A stretch of 64,000 nucleotides of DNA from Rhodococcus tibetensis (GCF_024438035.1 NZ_JANFQF010000012.1:62001-126000); one strand, 5' to 3'. Positions 29,502 to 38,805 are shown, numbered from the stretch's first letter. A program made the numbers and translations. The notes: generated by a model not told the origin, from the letters alone.

Positions 29502-29539
29502 CATAGGGGCAAAGCGGACATTGCCAGCCGCTGCCTATG
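29502..29539. promoter_or_regulatory. candidate PucR operator (inverted repeat)
   Basis: CATAGG (29502) and AGCGG (29513) are mirrored by CCGCT (29528) and CCTATG (29534), an interrupted palindrome centred near 29521 in the PucR/aldehyde-dehydrogenase interval. The two arms have unequal inner spacing. Confidence 0.4.
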
Positions 29540-29635
29540 GCGCAGCAGCCCGAGATGCGACGAGAATCACAGTCCTACGCCACAGCTGCTTCAGTGTCCG
29601 TGGCGAGATTCTCCATGTAGTCGACCCGAGCGGAG

Positions 29636-31387
29636 ATGTCCACAGTGAGCACTTCAGACCCCGAGGCCACTCCCCACCCCTCCGACGCGCCCGAGCACGC
29701 GGCCGTCGACGCAGCCCTCGCCGACCTGGCCGAAGGCGAGAAGACCTGGGCTGACCTTTCCCTGTCCGACCGACGGAAGCTTCTCGACAAAGTCCACGAC
29801 CTCACCGTGCAGCACGCAGCCGACTGGGTGGACGCCGCCGTCTCGATCAAAGGCCTCGACCCGAAGTCGCCGCTGGTCGGCGAGGAATGGATGTCCGGCC
29901 CGTACTCCGTCGCGACCGCCACCGCGGCGCTGTCCGCCAGCCTGGCCGAACTCGACGGGGGCGGCAGCCCGCTGGACGACGCCACCTTCGGGACGGCCCC
30001 AGGGAACCGCACCACCGTCAAGGTCCTTCCCCTCACCATTTTCGACAAGCTGCTCCTCAGTGGATTCAGCGCCGAGGTGTGGTTGCAGCCGGGAATCGAT
30101 CGTGCAGCGGCACAGCGTGACGCCGGGTTGGCCCAGCGAGACCCGTCGCACACCCAGGGCATCGGTGTCGTGCTCGGCGCCGGCAACATCACCTCCATCG
30201 CCCCGCTGGACACGCTCTACGAATTGATCGCCCACAACCGCGTCGTCGCCCTCAAGCTCAATCCCATTACCGACCCGTTGCTGCCGGTCCTCACGCGTGT
30301 GCTCGAGCCACTGATCTCCGTGGGCGCCGTCCGGCTGCTCACCGGAGGCGCGGACGTCGGAACCTATCTTGTGCACCACCAGCAGGTCGATCACGTCCAT
30401 ATGACGGGTAGCGCGCTCACCCACGATGCGATCGTCTTCGGCACCGGCGAGGAAGGCGCGAGGCGTAAGGCCGCGAACGAGCCGATCCTCGGAAAGGAGA
30501 TCTCGAGCGAACTCGGTGGCGTGTCGCCCACCATCGTGCTGCCCGGTGAATGGAGCCGTGCCGACATCAAGTTCCAGGCCGAGCACATTGCCACCCAACG
30601 ACTGCACAACGGCGGCTACAACTGTGTCGCAGCACAGGCGGTCGTGATTTCGTCGGAATGGAAGCAACGCGACGAATTCCTCGCCGCCTTGCGCGACGCC
30701 CTCGACCGAGCACCCGACCGCTCGGCGTACTACCCGGGCAGTGACGACCGTGTCGCCGGGGCCACAGCGTCGTTCCCCAAGGCGGAACGCCTGGGCAACA
30801 ACGGCGGGCGCGTGCTGGTGACGAACCTCGATCCCGGCGAATACGAGCCGTTGCTGCAGACGGAGTACTTCGCCCCCGTGCTCGGCGTGATCGACCTTCC
30901 GTACCAGGGAAGCGAATTCGCGACCCGCGCCGCACAGTTCGTGAACGACGACTTCATCGGCACGCTCGGGGTGAACATCGTCGCGACACCGCAGACCATC
31001 CGCTCGATGGGTTCGGCATTCGACTCCTTCGTGGAAAGTCTGCGGTACGGAACCATCGCCATCAACGCCTGGACCGGCGTGGGATACCTGACCGCGACCG
31101 CCACCTGGGGCGCGTTCCCCGGCCACACGGTGAACGACGTCCAGAGCGGCATCGGCGTGGTCCACAACGCGCTGCTGATCGACCGACCCGAACGCACAGT
31201 GGTGCGCGGGCCGTTCCGTCCGTCACCGCGGTCGGTGATGAAGCGGGAGCTGTCCATCTCCCCCAAGCCGCCGTGGTTCGTGAACAACCGCACCGCCGCC
31301 ACCACGGGGCGTCTGCTGACCGCCTTCGCCGGTGCGCCGTCGTGGACCCGGCTCCCTGCCATCTTCGCGTCCGCGCTGCGTGGCTGA
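29636..31387 (+). CDS. aldehyde dehydrogenase, long form
   Basis: A 583-residue aldehyde dehydrogenase, longer than the usual 480-500 residues because of an N-terminal extension of roughly 90 residues. NAD-binding GAGNITSIAPLDTLYEL, catalytic glutamate in SSELGGVSPTIVLPG and catalytic cysteine in NGGYNCVAAQAVVIS are present. The variant NGGYNC, against the common NxGQxC, places it in an atypical branch. ATG 29636 follows GAGCGGAG; GTG 29645 is an alternative. Next gene, a GMC oxidoreductase, begins 31 bases after its stop, so an alcohol-to-aldehyde-to-acid pathway is likely. PucR sits divergent. Confidence 0.88.
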   Translation: MSTVSTSDPEATPHPSDAPEHAAVDAALADLAEGEKTWADLSLSDRRKLLDKVHDLTVQHAADWVDAAVSIKGLDPKSPLVGEEWMSGPYSVATATAALSASLAELDGGGSPLDDATFGTAPGNRTTVKVLPLTIFDKLLLSGFSAEVWLQPGIDRAAAQRDAGLAQRDPSHTQGIGVVLGAGNITSIAPLDTLYELIAHNRVVALKLNPITDPLLPVLTRVLEPLISVGAVRLLTGGADVGTYLVHHQQVDHVHMTGSALTHDAIVFGTGEEGARRKAANEPILGKEISSELGGVSPTIVLPGEWSRADIKFQAEHIATQRLHNGGYNCVAAQAVVISSEWKQRDEFLAALRDALDRAPDRSAYYPGSDDRVAGATASFPKAERLGNNGGRVLVTNLDPGEYEPLLQTEYFAPVLGVIDLPYQGSEFATRAAQFVNDDFIGTLGVNIVATPQTIRSMGSAFDSFVESLRYGTIAINAWTGVGYLTATATWGAFPGHTVNDVQSGIGVVHNALLIDRPERTVVRGPFRPSPRSVMKRELSISPKPPWFVNNRTAATTGRLLTAFAGAPSWTRLPAIFASALRG

Positions 31388-31418
31388 CTCACCGCTGTCG
31401 TCAACTGGAGAGGAACGA

Positions 31419-33005
31419 ATGAAACAGACACCGTCGGTGGCGGACTACGTCGTGGTGGGGGCGGGTTCGGCGGGCGCCGCGCTGGCCGAACGCCTCAGTG
31501 CCGATTCGCGGAACGCAGTGGTGGTTCTCGAGGCCGGCCCCGAGGACAAGAACAAGTTTGCACACATCCCCGCCGCCTTCTCCAAGTTGTTCCGCAGCGA
31601 GGTGGATTGGGACTACCTCACGGAACCACAGGACACCCTCGGGGGCCGCGAAATCTATTGGCCCCGCGGCAAAATGCTCGGTGGGTCCTCGTCGATGAAC
31701 GCGATGATGTGGGTGCGTGGTTTCGCCGCCGACTACGACGAGTGGGCGGAACTCGCCGACGAGTCGTGGTCGTTCCGGGAGGTGGTCAAGTACTTCCGGC
31801 GCATCGAAAGAGTGGAAGGCGCCTCCGAGGCCGACTGCGGCATCGAAGGCCCGATCAGCGTGTGCCATCAACGGAGCCCGCGCGCATCGACGGGAGCCTT
31901 CCTCGACGCCGCTCGTGAAACCGGGTACCCCGTGGAGCGAGCGAACACCGCTCGGCCCGAGGGTTTCTCGCAGACGATGGTCACGCAGAAGCGGGGTGCC
32001 CGGTGGAGCACCGCCGACGCCTACCTCCGGCCCGCGATGAAACGGAAGAACCTCACCGTGGTGACCGAGGCGCTGGCCACCCGCGTTCTGTTCGACGGAT
32101 CCGCGGCGGTCGGCGTCGAATACGAGCAGGGTGGTGCACGCCACACCGTCCGGGCTGCGAAAGAGGTGATCCTCGCCGGTGGGGCAATCAACACGCCACA
32201 ACTCCTGATGCTGTCCGGTGTCGGTGACGAACAGCAGTTGCGCGAGCACGGCATCACCGTGCAACATCACCTTCCCGAGGTCGGGAAGAACCTGGCCGAC
32301 CACCTCGTGTCGTTCCTCGGGTACAGCGTGGATGCGGATTCGCTGTTCGCGGCGGAGAAGATTCCCGAACTGATCAACTACCTCACGCGCCGACGCGGCA
32401 TGCTCACGTCCAATGTCGCGGAGGCTTACGGCTTCGTGCGGAGCCGGGACGACCTGCCGCTCCCCGATCTCGAGATGATCTACGGCCCCGCACCGTTCTT
32501 CGATGAGGGACTCATCCCCGCCACCGGCCACGCGGCCGTCATCGGCACTATCCTGGTGAAGCCCGAGAGTCGCGGCCATATCTCCCTGCGGTCGGCGGAC
32601 CCCGCGGCAAAACCGATCATCGATCCCCGCTACCTCAGTGATGCCGAGGGCGTGGACCGAAGGGCGATGCTCGAAGGGCTTCGCCTGTGCGATTCCCTCG
32701 CCTCAGCTCCCGCACTGAAGGCGAAGCTGGGCAACCTGATTCGTCCGGCGGTCACACCGGATACTCCTCTCCCGGAGATACTGGACCGTGCCCTCGCCGA
32801 GAATGCCCACACGCTCTACCACCCCGTGGGGACCTGCCGGATGGGCAAAGACTCCGCCAGCGTGGTCACTCCGGATCTGCGGGTGCGGGGAGTCGAACGA
32901 CTGCGCGTCGCCGATGCGTCGATCATGCCCACGATCATCCGGGGGCACACCCACGCACCCGCGGTGCTCATCGGTGAACGTGCCGCCGACCTCATAGGGC
33001 GCTAG
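31419..33005 (+). CDS. GMC-family FAD alcohol oxidoreductase
   Basis: A 528-residue glucose-methanol-choline oxidoreductase. FAD motif DYVVVGAGSAGAALAERL, GMC signature WPRGKMLGGSSSMNAMMWVR, second signature AGGAINTPQLLMLSGVG, and the catalytic histidine pair in YHPVGTCRMG and RGHTHAPAVLIGE. It oxidises a primary alcohol to aldehyde, probably handing it to the upstream aldehyde dehydrogenase. GGAGAGGAACGA precedes ATG 31419. The stop is directly followed by a 20-base-pair hairpin (33009-33054). Substrate could be choline-like, polyol or aromatic alcohol. Confidence 0.92.
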   Translation: MKQTPSVADYVVVGAGSAGAALAERLSADSRNAVVVLEAGPEDKNKFAHIPAAFSKLFRSEVDWDYLTEPQDTLGGREIYWPRGKMLGGSSSMNAMMWVRGFAADYDEWAELADESWSFREVVKYFRRIERVEGASEADCGIEGPISVCHQRSPRASTGAFLDAARETGYPVERANTARPEGFSQTMVTQKRGARWSTADAYLRPAMKRKNLTVVTEALATRVLFDGSAAVGVEYEQGGARHTVRAAKEVILAGGAINTPQLLMLSGVGDEQQLREHGITVQHHLPEVGKNLADHLVSFLGYSVDADSLFAAEKIPELINYLTRRRGMLTSNVAEAYGFVRSRDDLPLPDLEMIYGPAPFFDEGLIPATGHAAVIGTILVKPESRGHISLRSADPAAKPIIDPRYLSDAEGVDRRAMLEGLRLCDSLASAPALKAKLGNLIRPAVTPDTPLPEILDRALAENAHTLYHPVGTCRMGKDSASVVTPDLRVRGVERLRVADASIMPTIIRGHTHAPAVLIGERAADLIGR

Positions 33006-33008
33006 CGC

Positions 33009-33054
33009 CCTGTGAGTGGTTAGCGAGTGCGGAGACTCGCTAACCACTCACAGG
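33009..33054. repeat. long hairpin repeat, copy A (terminator)
   Basis: Perfect 20-base-pair stem: CCTGTGAGTGGTTAGCGAGT at 33009-33028 pairs with its reverse complement at 33035-33054 around GCGGAG. It sits between convergent genes, right after the GMC stop and 12 bases from the NlpC stop. A related copy is at 34738, so this is a dispersed palindromic element used as a bidirectional terminator. Confidence 0.8.
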
Positions 33055-33066
33055 CGGAGGAGCCGC

Positions 33067-33669
33067 CTAGTATCGCCGCGCCGAGTGGAACGGCATCGAA
33101 TCGAGCGGCGCCTGCTTCACCGGCTGGCCTGCGCTGGGGGCATGAACCACCATGCCGTTTCCGGCGAACATCCCGACGTGGGACGCCCCGTAGAAGAGCA
33201 CCAGATCGCCCGGCTGCAGGTTTCCCTTGGCGACGGGTGTGCCGCCGTTCACCTGGTCGTAGGTGGTGCGCGGGATCGAGACGCCCGCCTGCTTGTACGC
33301 CCACTGCATCAGCCCCGAGCAATCGAACGAGTTCGGTCCGGTGGCGCCCCACACGTACGGTGAGCCGATCTTCGACTCGGCGGCCGCCAATGCCTGCGCT
33401 CCACGGGTGGACGGCAGGGCGGGAGCCGGCGGCAAGGCAGGGAGCAGGTTCGACGGTGGCGCGGGGTTCGGTGCCGGCGCCTGCGGCGCAGGTGGCAGAG
33501 GCGGTAGACCCGGTACTTCGAACGTCCCAATACCTGGGATGGTGATCGGCTCCGCTGCAGCGGGGGCAGCGGGGAGCATGAATGCTCCCAACCCCACCGC
33601 GGTGGCAACCAGAACGCCACCGGTCGAAATCTGCAGACGATTGCCCCGACGCAATCTATGCTTGGCCAT
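33067..33669 (-). CDS. secreted NlpC/P60 peptidoglycan endopeptidase (RipB-like)
   Basis: A 200-residue exported protein: basic start, hydrophobic signal segment with AAPAAAE cleavage near residue 40, a Pro/Ala-rich linker (about 41-88) and a C-terminal NlpC/P60 domain. Catalytic residues are C117 (SFDCSGLMQWAYKQAG), H164 (GASHVGMF) and H176 (VVHAPSAG). Members cut the peptide between D-Glu and meso-DAP and help daughter-cell separation. There is no SH3 domain or RipA-type coiled coil, as in RipB. ATG 33669 follows GAAGGACT. It ends 12 bases after the hairpin repeat and is divergent from the hydrolase at 33898. Confidence 0.9.
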   Translation of the reverse strand: MAKHRLRRGNRLQISTGGVLVATAVGLGAFMLPAAPAAAEPITIPGIGTFEVPGLPPLPPAPQAPAPNPAPPSNLLPALPPAPALPSTRGAQALAAAESKIGSPYVWGATGPNSFDCSGLMQWAYKQAGVSIPRTTYDQVNGGTPVAKGNLQPGDLVLFYGASHVGMFAGNGMVVHAPSAGQPVKQAPLDSMPFHSARRY

Positions 33670-33809
33670 TGAGCTGAGTCCTTCATTCACTCGGTGTCCG
33701 ACGGCTTTCGTGCCGGTCGAACGAGACGTTTTATAACATCGCGGTCACGGACTCAGCGGACAACGGCCGAATGGCCCATATGCATACCTACTTTCATGAA
33801 AACGGGTAC

Positions 33810-33826
33810 GTAACGGGGCGATAACG
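33810..33826. promoter_or_regulatory. direct repeat upstream of the NlpC/P60 gene
   Basis: GTAACG (33810-33815) and ATAACG (33821-33826) are spaced 11 bases apart, one helical turn, in the divergent promoter region. Cell-wall hydrolase genes in mycobacteria are often controlled by MtrA, whose sites are tandem repeats of this kind, but the match is only suggestive. Confidence 0.25.
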
Positions 33827-33897
33827 AACAAACCGGTCGCCACGAAAGATCGAAATACGTATGTCTCCCGGTAGATCGGCCGTTACCGCCGGCACGT

Positions 33898-34743
33898 GTG
33901 TCGGACACGCTGTGGACCGTGTCACTGATCCAGAACTCAGAACCCGAGATCCTCGAGCGACTCGCAGATCCGACGGCCTCGACCCTCACCGTTGTGGGGC
34001 AGGGTCCGCCCCTCGTCTTCCTCCATGGATGGGGACTGACCCCGCGGGTGTACGGCCGCAGCCTCTCGACTCTCGTCCGGCAGGGACATCGTGTCGTCAC
34101 ACCCACCCTTCCCGGATTCGGGGGGACTCCCGATCATCCGCCGGAGGCGCGTAGTTTCGCGGGCTACGCCGCCTGGCTCGGACGGTTTCTCGACTCGGCG
34201 GGAATCAGCGAGCCGGTGACCCTGGTCGGTCATTCCTTCGGCGGTGGTGTCGCGATTCAGGCCGCCCACGACCTACCGGAGCGGATAGCACGAGTGGTTC
34301 TGGTCAACTCCGTCGGCGGCGGAGCATGGTCTGCCGCCGACGGTCGGGCGATCCAGCACATAGGTGAGAGACCACTGTGGGATTGGGGCGCTTCGGCCCT
34401 GGGCGAGGCGCTGTCGATCTGGTCGATCGTCCACACCGCGGCATCGCTCGTCAACGGCTTCATACCCAATACATTGCGCGATCCAGGTGCGGTGTGGCGG
34501 ACGGCACATCTCGCTCGCCGCGCGGATTTGCGTGACGAGCTCAGCACTCTCGCGGACCGAGGTCTGCCAGTCACGTTGCTGTGGGGCCGCGGAGACCGCA
34601 CGATCCCGGCTGCCAGCTTCGAGTCGCTGCGGACGGCGCTCCGCAATCCACCGGTTCTCACGGTGACGGGCGGCCACGGTTGGCTGATACATGACCCCAC
34701 CGCGTTCGCCGCCGCGATAGGCAGGGCGCTCCGTGCCCCGTGA
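33898..34743 (+). CDS. alpha/beta hydrolase
   Basis: A 281-residue alpha/beta hydrolase: PPLVFLHGWGLTPRVYGR (oxyanion loop), PTLPGFGGTP, nucleophile VTLVGHSFGGGVAIQAA, acid in LLWGRGDRTIP and histidine VTGGHGWLIHDP. The cap insertion covers roughly residues 155-205. GTG 33898 has no clear ribosome-binding site, so a later start such as the GTG-free internal Met is possible but none with better support is seen. Its stop lies inside the second hairpin repeat. Substrate unknown; general esterase, lipase or haloalkane-type chemistry all fit the fold. Confidence 0.85.
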   Translation: MSDTLWTVSLIQNSEPEILERLADPTASTLTVVGQGPPLVFLHGWGLTPRVYGRSLSTLVRQGHRVVTPTLPGFGGTPDHPPEARSFAGYAAWLGRFLDSAGISEPVTLVGHSFGGGVAIQAAHDLPERIARVVLVNSVGGGAWSAADGRAIQHIGERPLWDWGASALGEALSIWSIVHTAASLVNGFIPNTLRDPGAVWRTAHLARRADLRDELSTLADRGLPVTLLWGRGDRTIPAASFESLRTALRNPPVLTVTGGHGWLIHDPTAFAAAIGRALRAP

Positions 34744-34781
34744 GTGGTCAACGAGTGCAGAGGCTCGTCAACCGCTCACGG
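34738..34781. repeat. long hairpin repeat, copy B (terminator)
   Basis: CCGTGAGTGGTCAACGAG (34738-34755) pairs with CTCGTCAACCGCTCACGG (34764-34781) with about three mismatches around an eight-base loop. The sequence is related to copy A at 33009. The hydrolase TGA stop (34741-34743) lies within the left arm, and the convergent truncated SDR ends just before it. Confidence 0.7.
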
Positions 34782-35186
34782 GCGGCGAAGCCGCCTCGGC
34801 AACGGCGGCAGTTCCAGGTTGTCGCGGAAAGTGCCGCCGACGACGAAGTCGCGAGTGCGTTCGTCGGCCAGCCCGCCGAGTGAGAGCACATCGAGCACGC
34901 CAGTCGGTTTGTCGAGCGTGTTGTAGAGCTGGTGAACGGTGCCGAAATGCGGGACACCATCATCGGCGTAGGCCAGCACGGTCTCCCGTTCGGCGACATC
35001 GAGTCGGTCGGATTTCACGTCCGCGCCGAGCGCTCTGGCCTGACGGACGGTGTCGGCAAGACCCACGGAGTCGACGTCGGAGAGGGCCAGCTTTGCGCCT
35101 CGCCTCGCGAGATCGAGGGCGAGGGCGCGGCCGATGCCCGATCCTGCTCCGGTGATGACGGCGACCTTGTCTTCGAACGTGCTCAT
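34776..35186 (-). pseudogene. truncated short-chain dehydrogenase with an unrelated tail
   Basis: The first 87 residues are an intact SDR N-terminus (DKVAVITGAGSGIGRALALD ... FGTVHQLYN), where NNAG should follow. From about 34925 the frame instead reads TLDKPTGVLDVLSLGGLADE and an Arg-rich end, which I do not recognise, and stops at 136 residues against about 275 normally. The catalytic Ser and YxxxK are absent, so the protein cannot work as an SDR. Its start overlaps the lipase-like stop (ATGA), so it was the third gene of the BVMO operon. An internal deletion ending next to hairpin copy B is the simplest explanation; the shortness makes a frameshift alone unlikely. Confidence 0.65.
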
Positions 35187-36169
35187 GTGGATGCGACCTT
35201 TGTATTGTCCGGGTGGGCCAGGAGGAGTTCGGTCGTCACGATGTGACGGCCCAGCGCTGCGCCGAGGTCAGCGACCGCTTCACGGGCCTCGGCGAGGATG
35301 CTGACCTGGAGATGGAAGTCGTGCCAGAGCGTGTCGAAGCGGCGGTGGTCGACGCTGCCCGCGACAGCCACGAGGGCCGCTTCGATCCTGTCCGCGTCGA
35401 CAGAGATGGGATCGTCGCCAGCGGTGTGGATGACGATGGGCGGCAATCCGGTCAGGTCTCCGTGGACCGGTGAGATTCCCGGTGTTCTCGGATCGTGGTT
35501 TCCGGCATAGCGCCGAGCCCATTCGGCCGTCATGGACGGAAGGATCAGAGGATCGCGCAGGGCCGGCCGCAGTTCGTCGACGTCAATCGCCAGGTCTGCC
35601 CAGGGAGAAATCAACCCGAGCGCTGCGGGGGCGGCGATTCCGTGATCGCGCAGTGTCATTGCCATTGCAAGCGTCAGTCCACCACCCGCGGAGTCACCGG
35701 CGATGACAGTGGTTTCCGGATCGAGCCCATCGTCGATCAGCTGGGAGTAGACCGCGACTACCTCCTCGAGTGCGATCGGATATCGCGCTGCCGGGGAGCG
35801 TGAGTAATCCGGGATCACCGCTGCCATTCCCGCGGCTGCGGCGAGATGTGCGACGAGGCCTCGGTATCCTTTCGCGCTGCCGAGCGCGTATCCGCCGCCG
35901 TGGAGGTAGATCAACGTTCCGCGAATTCGGGGGTGCGGTGGCAGCACTCGCTCGACCGGCACGCCCGCGATCGTGACGCGCTCGAACCGGGTACCCCGCG
36001 GCGGACGTGCGGCCCCGGTAACCATCTCGACCATGCGGCGCTTCACCCCGACGGACACGCGACGGGACGCGAACAGGGGCCGCGAGCTGCGCAGGCCTGC
36101 CCTGATGATGCTTCGCCTGATGTTCATGACGACCTTTTCGGACGAGCGTGGGAGGACCGGCGTACTCAT
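35183..36169 (-). CDS. HSL-family alpha/beta hydrolase (lipase/esterase)
   Basis: A 328-residue hormone-sensitive-lipase-type esterase: oxyanion motif [18 protein letters not shown], nucleophile [16 protein letters not shown], acid in [15 protein letters not shown] and histidine in [13 protein letters not shown]. The first 40 residues are basic, with no clear signal peptide. ATGA overlap with the BVMO stop fixes the start at 36169, although ATG at residue 15 has a decent site (AAAAGG) and could be used. Next to a Baeyer-Villiger monooxygenase, it is a good candidate to hydrolyse the ester or lactone that the monooxygenase makes. Confidence 0.88.
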   Translation of the reverse strand: MSTPVLPRSSEKVVMNIRRSIIRAGLRSSRPLFASRRVSVGVKRRMVEMVTGAARPPRGTRFERVTIAGVPVERVLPPHPRIRGTLIYLHGGGYALGSAKGYRGLVAHLAAAAGMAAVIPDYSRSPAARYPIALEEVVAVYSQLIDDGLDPETTVIAGDSAGGGLTLAMAMTLRDHGIAAPAALGLISPWADLAIDVDELRPALRDPLILPSMTAEWARRYAGNHDPRTPGISPVHGDLTGLPPIVIHTAGDDPISVDADRIEAALVAVAGSVDHRRFDTLWHDFHLQVSILAEAREAVADLGAALGRHIVTTELLLAHPDNTKVAST

Positions 36170-37626
36170 GCCGACGCCTCAAAGCGCAGCAGGCCGTCGC
36201 AGATGGGGTCGTCAAGAAGCATCTTGGTGTCCTTTTCGTAGTTCATGAGGACCTTCCACGGTTCACGCGACCCCTGGCGGGGCATGACGGCCTTGGCGCG
36301 CTGCACGTATCCGGACTGCAGCTCGTCGAGCATGCCGACGTCCAACGCGGAATTCTCGACGTCGCGGGGAGTTGCGACGGTGTGGCCGCCCTCGTCCATG
36401 TGCCGCAGCAACCGGCACAGGTAGGCGCCCGCAATGTCGGACTTGAGAGTCCATGACGCATTGGTGTACCCGAACACCCACGCCAGGTTCGGAATCCCCT
36501 CGACGAGCACACCCTTGTAGGTCATCTGCTCGTGCAGCTCCCGCGCTTCGCCGTCCACCGACAACGTCATTCCGCCGAGCATCTGAATGTTCAGGCCGGT
36601 GGCGGTGACGATGATGTCCGCCTCCAGTTCCCGTCCGGACTCGAGCGCGATGCCGGTTTCGGTGAAGGTGTCGATGTGGTCGGTGACGATCGACGCCTCA
36701 CCGGACGCCAGTACCTTGAAGAGATTGCCGTCCGGTACGGCGCACAACCGCTCGTCCCACGGCATGTAGCTCGGGGTGAAGTGACTCATGTCGAAACCGG
36801 GGCCGACGCGGCGCCGCACCTGCCAAAGCAGAAATCGGCGCATCTGCCGCGGCCAGCGCCGGCACGCCCGGTAGAGCCCGCGCTGGACGGCGATGTTGCG
36901 CTTGCGGCCGGACGAGTACACCCACTTGTCGGGCAGGAATCGACCCAGGACCTGGGAAATCTTGTCGAGAGCCGGCACGGAGAAGATGTACGACGGCGAG
37001 CGTTGCAGCATGGTCACGTGCTCGGCGTCCCCCGCCATCGACGGGACCACGGTGACGGCGGTGGCGCCGCTGCCGATCACCACGACCTTCTTGCCGGTGT
37101 AATCGAGATCTTCCGGCCAATGCTGCGGATGGACACACCGCCCCTCGAATTTGTCCAGGCCCGGAAAGTCGGGAAGGTGGCCGGCGTCGTAGTCGTAGTA
37201 GCCGGTACAGCTGACCAGGAAGCCACAGGTGTAGGTCCGAGTCTCACCGCTGGCCTCGTGCAGGGCAGTCACCGTCCAGCGCCCCGCGGTCGTCGACCAC
37301 TCTGCCGCGACGATTTTCACGCCGTAATGGACCTTCCGGTCGATGCCGTACTCACGCGCCGTGTCGGCGATGTACTCGCGGATCGACGCACCATCGGCAA
37401 GCACCTTCGAGTCGTTCCACGGACGGAACTTGTAGCCGAAGGAGTACATGTCGGAATCCGAACGAATACCCGGATACCGAAACAGATCCCACGTGCCGCC
37501 CAATCGCTCCCGGCGCTCCAGCACGGCGATGGTCTTGTTCGGGAACTCGGCGCTCACCTGGCAGGCCGTGCCGATGCCGGACAGACCGGCACCGATGATC
37601 AGGACATCGAAATGAGTGGTGTTCAT
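36166..37626 (-). CDS. Baeyer-Villiger monooxygenase, EthA-like
   Basis: A 486-residue flavoprotein monooxygenase. FAD motif [21 protein letters not shown] fingerprint [11 protein letters not shown] (FxGxxxHxxxW), NADPH motif [15 protein letters not shown], and the EthA-like C-terminus [19 protein letters not shown]. BVMOs insert oxygen into ketones to form esters; the mycobacterial homologue EthA activates ethionamide. GAGGAAG lies before ATG 37626. It heads an operon with an HSL-type esterase and a truncated SDR, and is divergent from an AraC-type regulator at 37757. The ketone substrate is unknown. Confidence 0.93.
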   Translation of the reverse strand: MNTTHFDVLIIGAGLSGIGTACQVSAEFPNKTIAVLERRERLGGTWDLFRYPGIRSDSDMYSFGYKFRPWNDSKVLADGASIREYIADTAREYGIDRKVHYGVKIVAAEWSTTAGRWTVTALHEASGETRTYTCGFLVSCTGYYDYDAGHLPDFPGLDKFEGRCVHPQHWPEDLDYTGKKVVVIGSGATAVTVVPSMAGDAEHVTMLQRSPSYIFSVPALDKISQVLGRFLPDKWVYSSGRKRNIAVQRGLYRACRRWPRQMRRFLLWQVRRRVGPGFDMSHFTPSYMPWDERLCAVPDGNLFKVLASGEASIVTDHIDTFTETGIALESGRELEADIIVTATGLNIQMLGGMTLSVDGEARELHEQMTYKGVLVEGIPNLAWVFGYTNASWTLKSDIAGAYLCRLLRHMDEGGHTVATPRDVENSALDVGMLDELQSGYVQRAKAVMPRQGSREPWKVLMNYEKDTKMLLDDPICDGLLRFEASA

Positions 37627-37756
37627 GACTTCCTCGGGCTCCTGCGTCCTGCACCCGCAGAACGTCGTAGCATCAAGAATGGTCGTGAGCCACGTCACAC
37701 GTCTTGACATTTCCGGACACGGTTTTAGCATTTGCCGACAGGCGAAAGTTGGTTCG

Positions 37757-38773
37757 ATGGGCAGCTTGATCCGCGCCACGAATTTGTGGGGGTACAGCGA
37801 CCTGATCAGGGAGCTCGGTGCCGACCCCGCGCCCTTCCTGTCGCGCTTTCACATCCCGCCCGGGGTCGAGTATCAGGAGGACGCCTTCATCTCGTTCGGG
37901 CCGTTCGCCCGCCTGCTCGAGGCCTCCGCCGCCGACCTCGGGTGCGACGACTTCGGACTTCGACTCTCCCGCTGGCAGGGGCTGGACGTGCTCGGACCGA
38001 TCGCAGTGATCGCGCGCAACTCTCAGACCCTTCGAGGAGGGTTGGAGGCGATCGGGCGCTACCTGTATGTCCATTCGCCGGCCCTGAGACTGAGCGTGAC
38101 ACAGCCCACGGCGGAGTCCGATCTGCGGTTCACCTTCCACATCGCCGAACCCCACCTCGGCGATGTGCCCCAGGGGTACGAGCTGAGCCTGGCCAATGGT
38201 GTGCGCATGATTCACCTTTTGGGAGGACCGACGGCACGCCCCCGCGCGATCTATTTCCAGCACCACCAACTGGGCTCGGACGCGGCGTACACCGAAACGC
38301 TGGGTTGCCCCGTGCTCTTCGGTCAAACATGGTGCGGGTTCGGACTATCCCCGGAGCTGGCCGATCGACGAATCGAGAGCGCGGACCCGGAAGCCAGACG
38401 CATCGCCACCAAATACCTCGAGTCGCACTACCTGCCGAACACCGTGACACTGTCCGAACGTGTCACCGAGTTGATCCGGCGCCTTCTGGCTACCGGGCTC
38501 TGCAACGCGGAGACCATCGCCGACCAGCTGTCGATGCACCCCCGAACCCTGCAACGGCGCCTGGCCTCCGAGGGGGTGCGATGCCAGGATCTCATCGAGC
38601 GGGAACGGCGGGACCAAGCAGCAAAGTACCTCGCCGAACCAGCCTTACACCTCAGCCAGATCGTGGGCCTGCTCGGCTACACCGAGCAAAGCACCCTCAA
38701 CCGCTCCTGTCGCCGATGGTTCGGCAAGACCCCGAGACAGTACCGGGCGGACATGACGTCGCTGGTCCGGTGA
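37757..38773 (+). CDS. AraC-family transcriptional regulator
   Basis: A 338-residue regulator with an OruR/arabinose-binding-like N-terminal domain (SLIRATNLWGYSDLIRELGA ... FGPFARLLEASAADLG) and a C-terminal AraC helix-turn-helix pair (ETIADQLSMHPRTLQRRLAS; LSQIVGLLGYTEQSTLNRSC; FGKTPRQYRADM). It is divergent from the BVMO gene across 130 bases and probably activates that operon when its substrate is present. The intergenic strand also holds TTGACA at 37704. ATG 37757 is the first plausible start after the promoter region. It ends 32 bases before cluster 2 and is convergent with it. Confidence 0.9.
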   Translation: MGSLIRATNLWGYSDLIRELGADPAPFLSRFHIPPGVEYQEDAFISFGPFARLLEASAADLGCDDFGLRLSRWQGLDVLGPIAVIARNSQTLRGGLEAIGRYLYVHSPALRLSVTQPTAESDLRFTFHIAEPHLGDVPQGYELSLANGVRMIHLLGGPTARPRAIYFQHHQLGSDAAYTETLGCPVLFGQTWCGFGLSPELADRRIESADPEARRIATKYLESHYLPNTVTLSERVTELIRRLLATGLCNAETIADQLSMHPRTLQRRLASEGVRCQDLIERERRDQAAKYLAEPALHLSQIVGLLGYTEQSTLNRSCRRWFGKTPRQYRADMTSLVR

Positions 38774-38805
38774 AGACGGGGACCGCGAGTCAAGGGCTCT
38801 GGCGT

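Noticed and set aside
29654-31165. 503-residue minus-strand frame
   Set aside because: Antisense of the long aldehyde dehydrogenase; no motifs.
33691-33897. ydaO-type (c-di-AMP) riboswitch before the NlpC/P60 gene
   Set aside because: These occur before many actinobacterial wall hydrolases, but none of the conserved ydaO stretches are seen in this leader.
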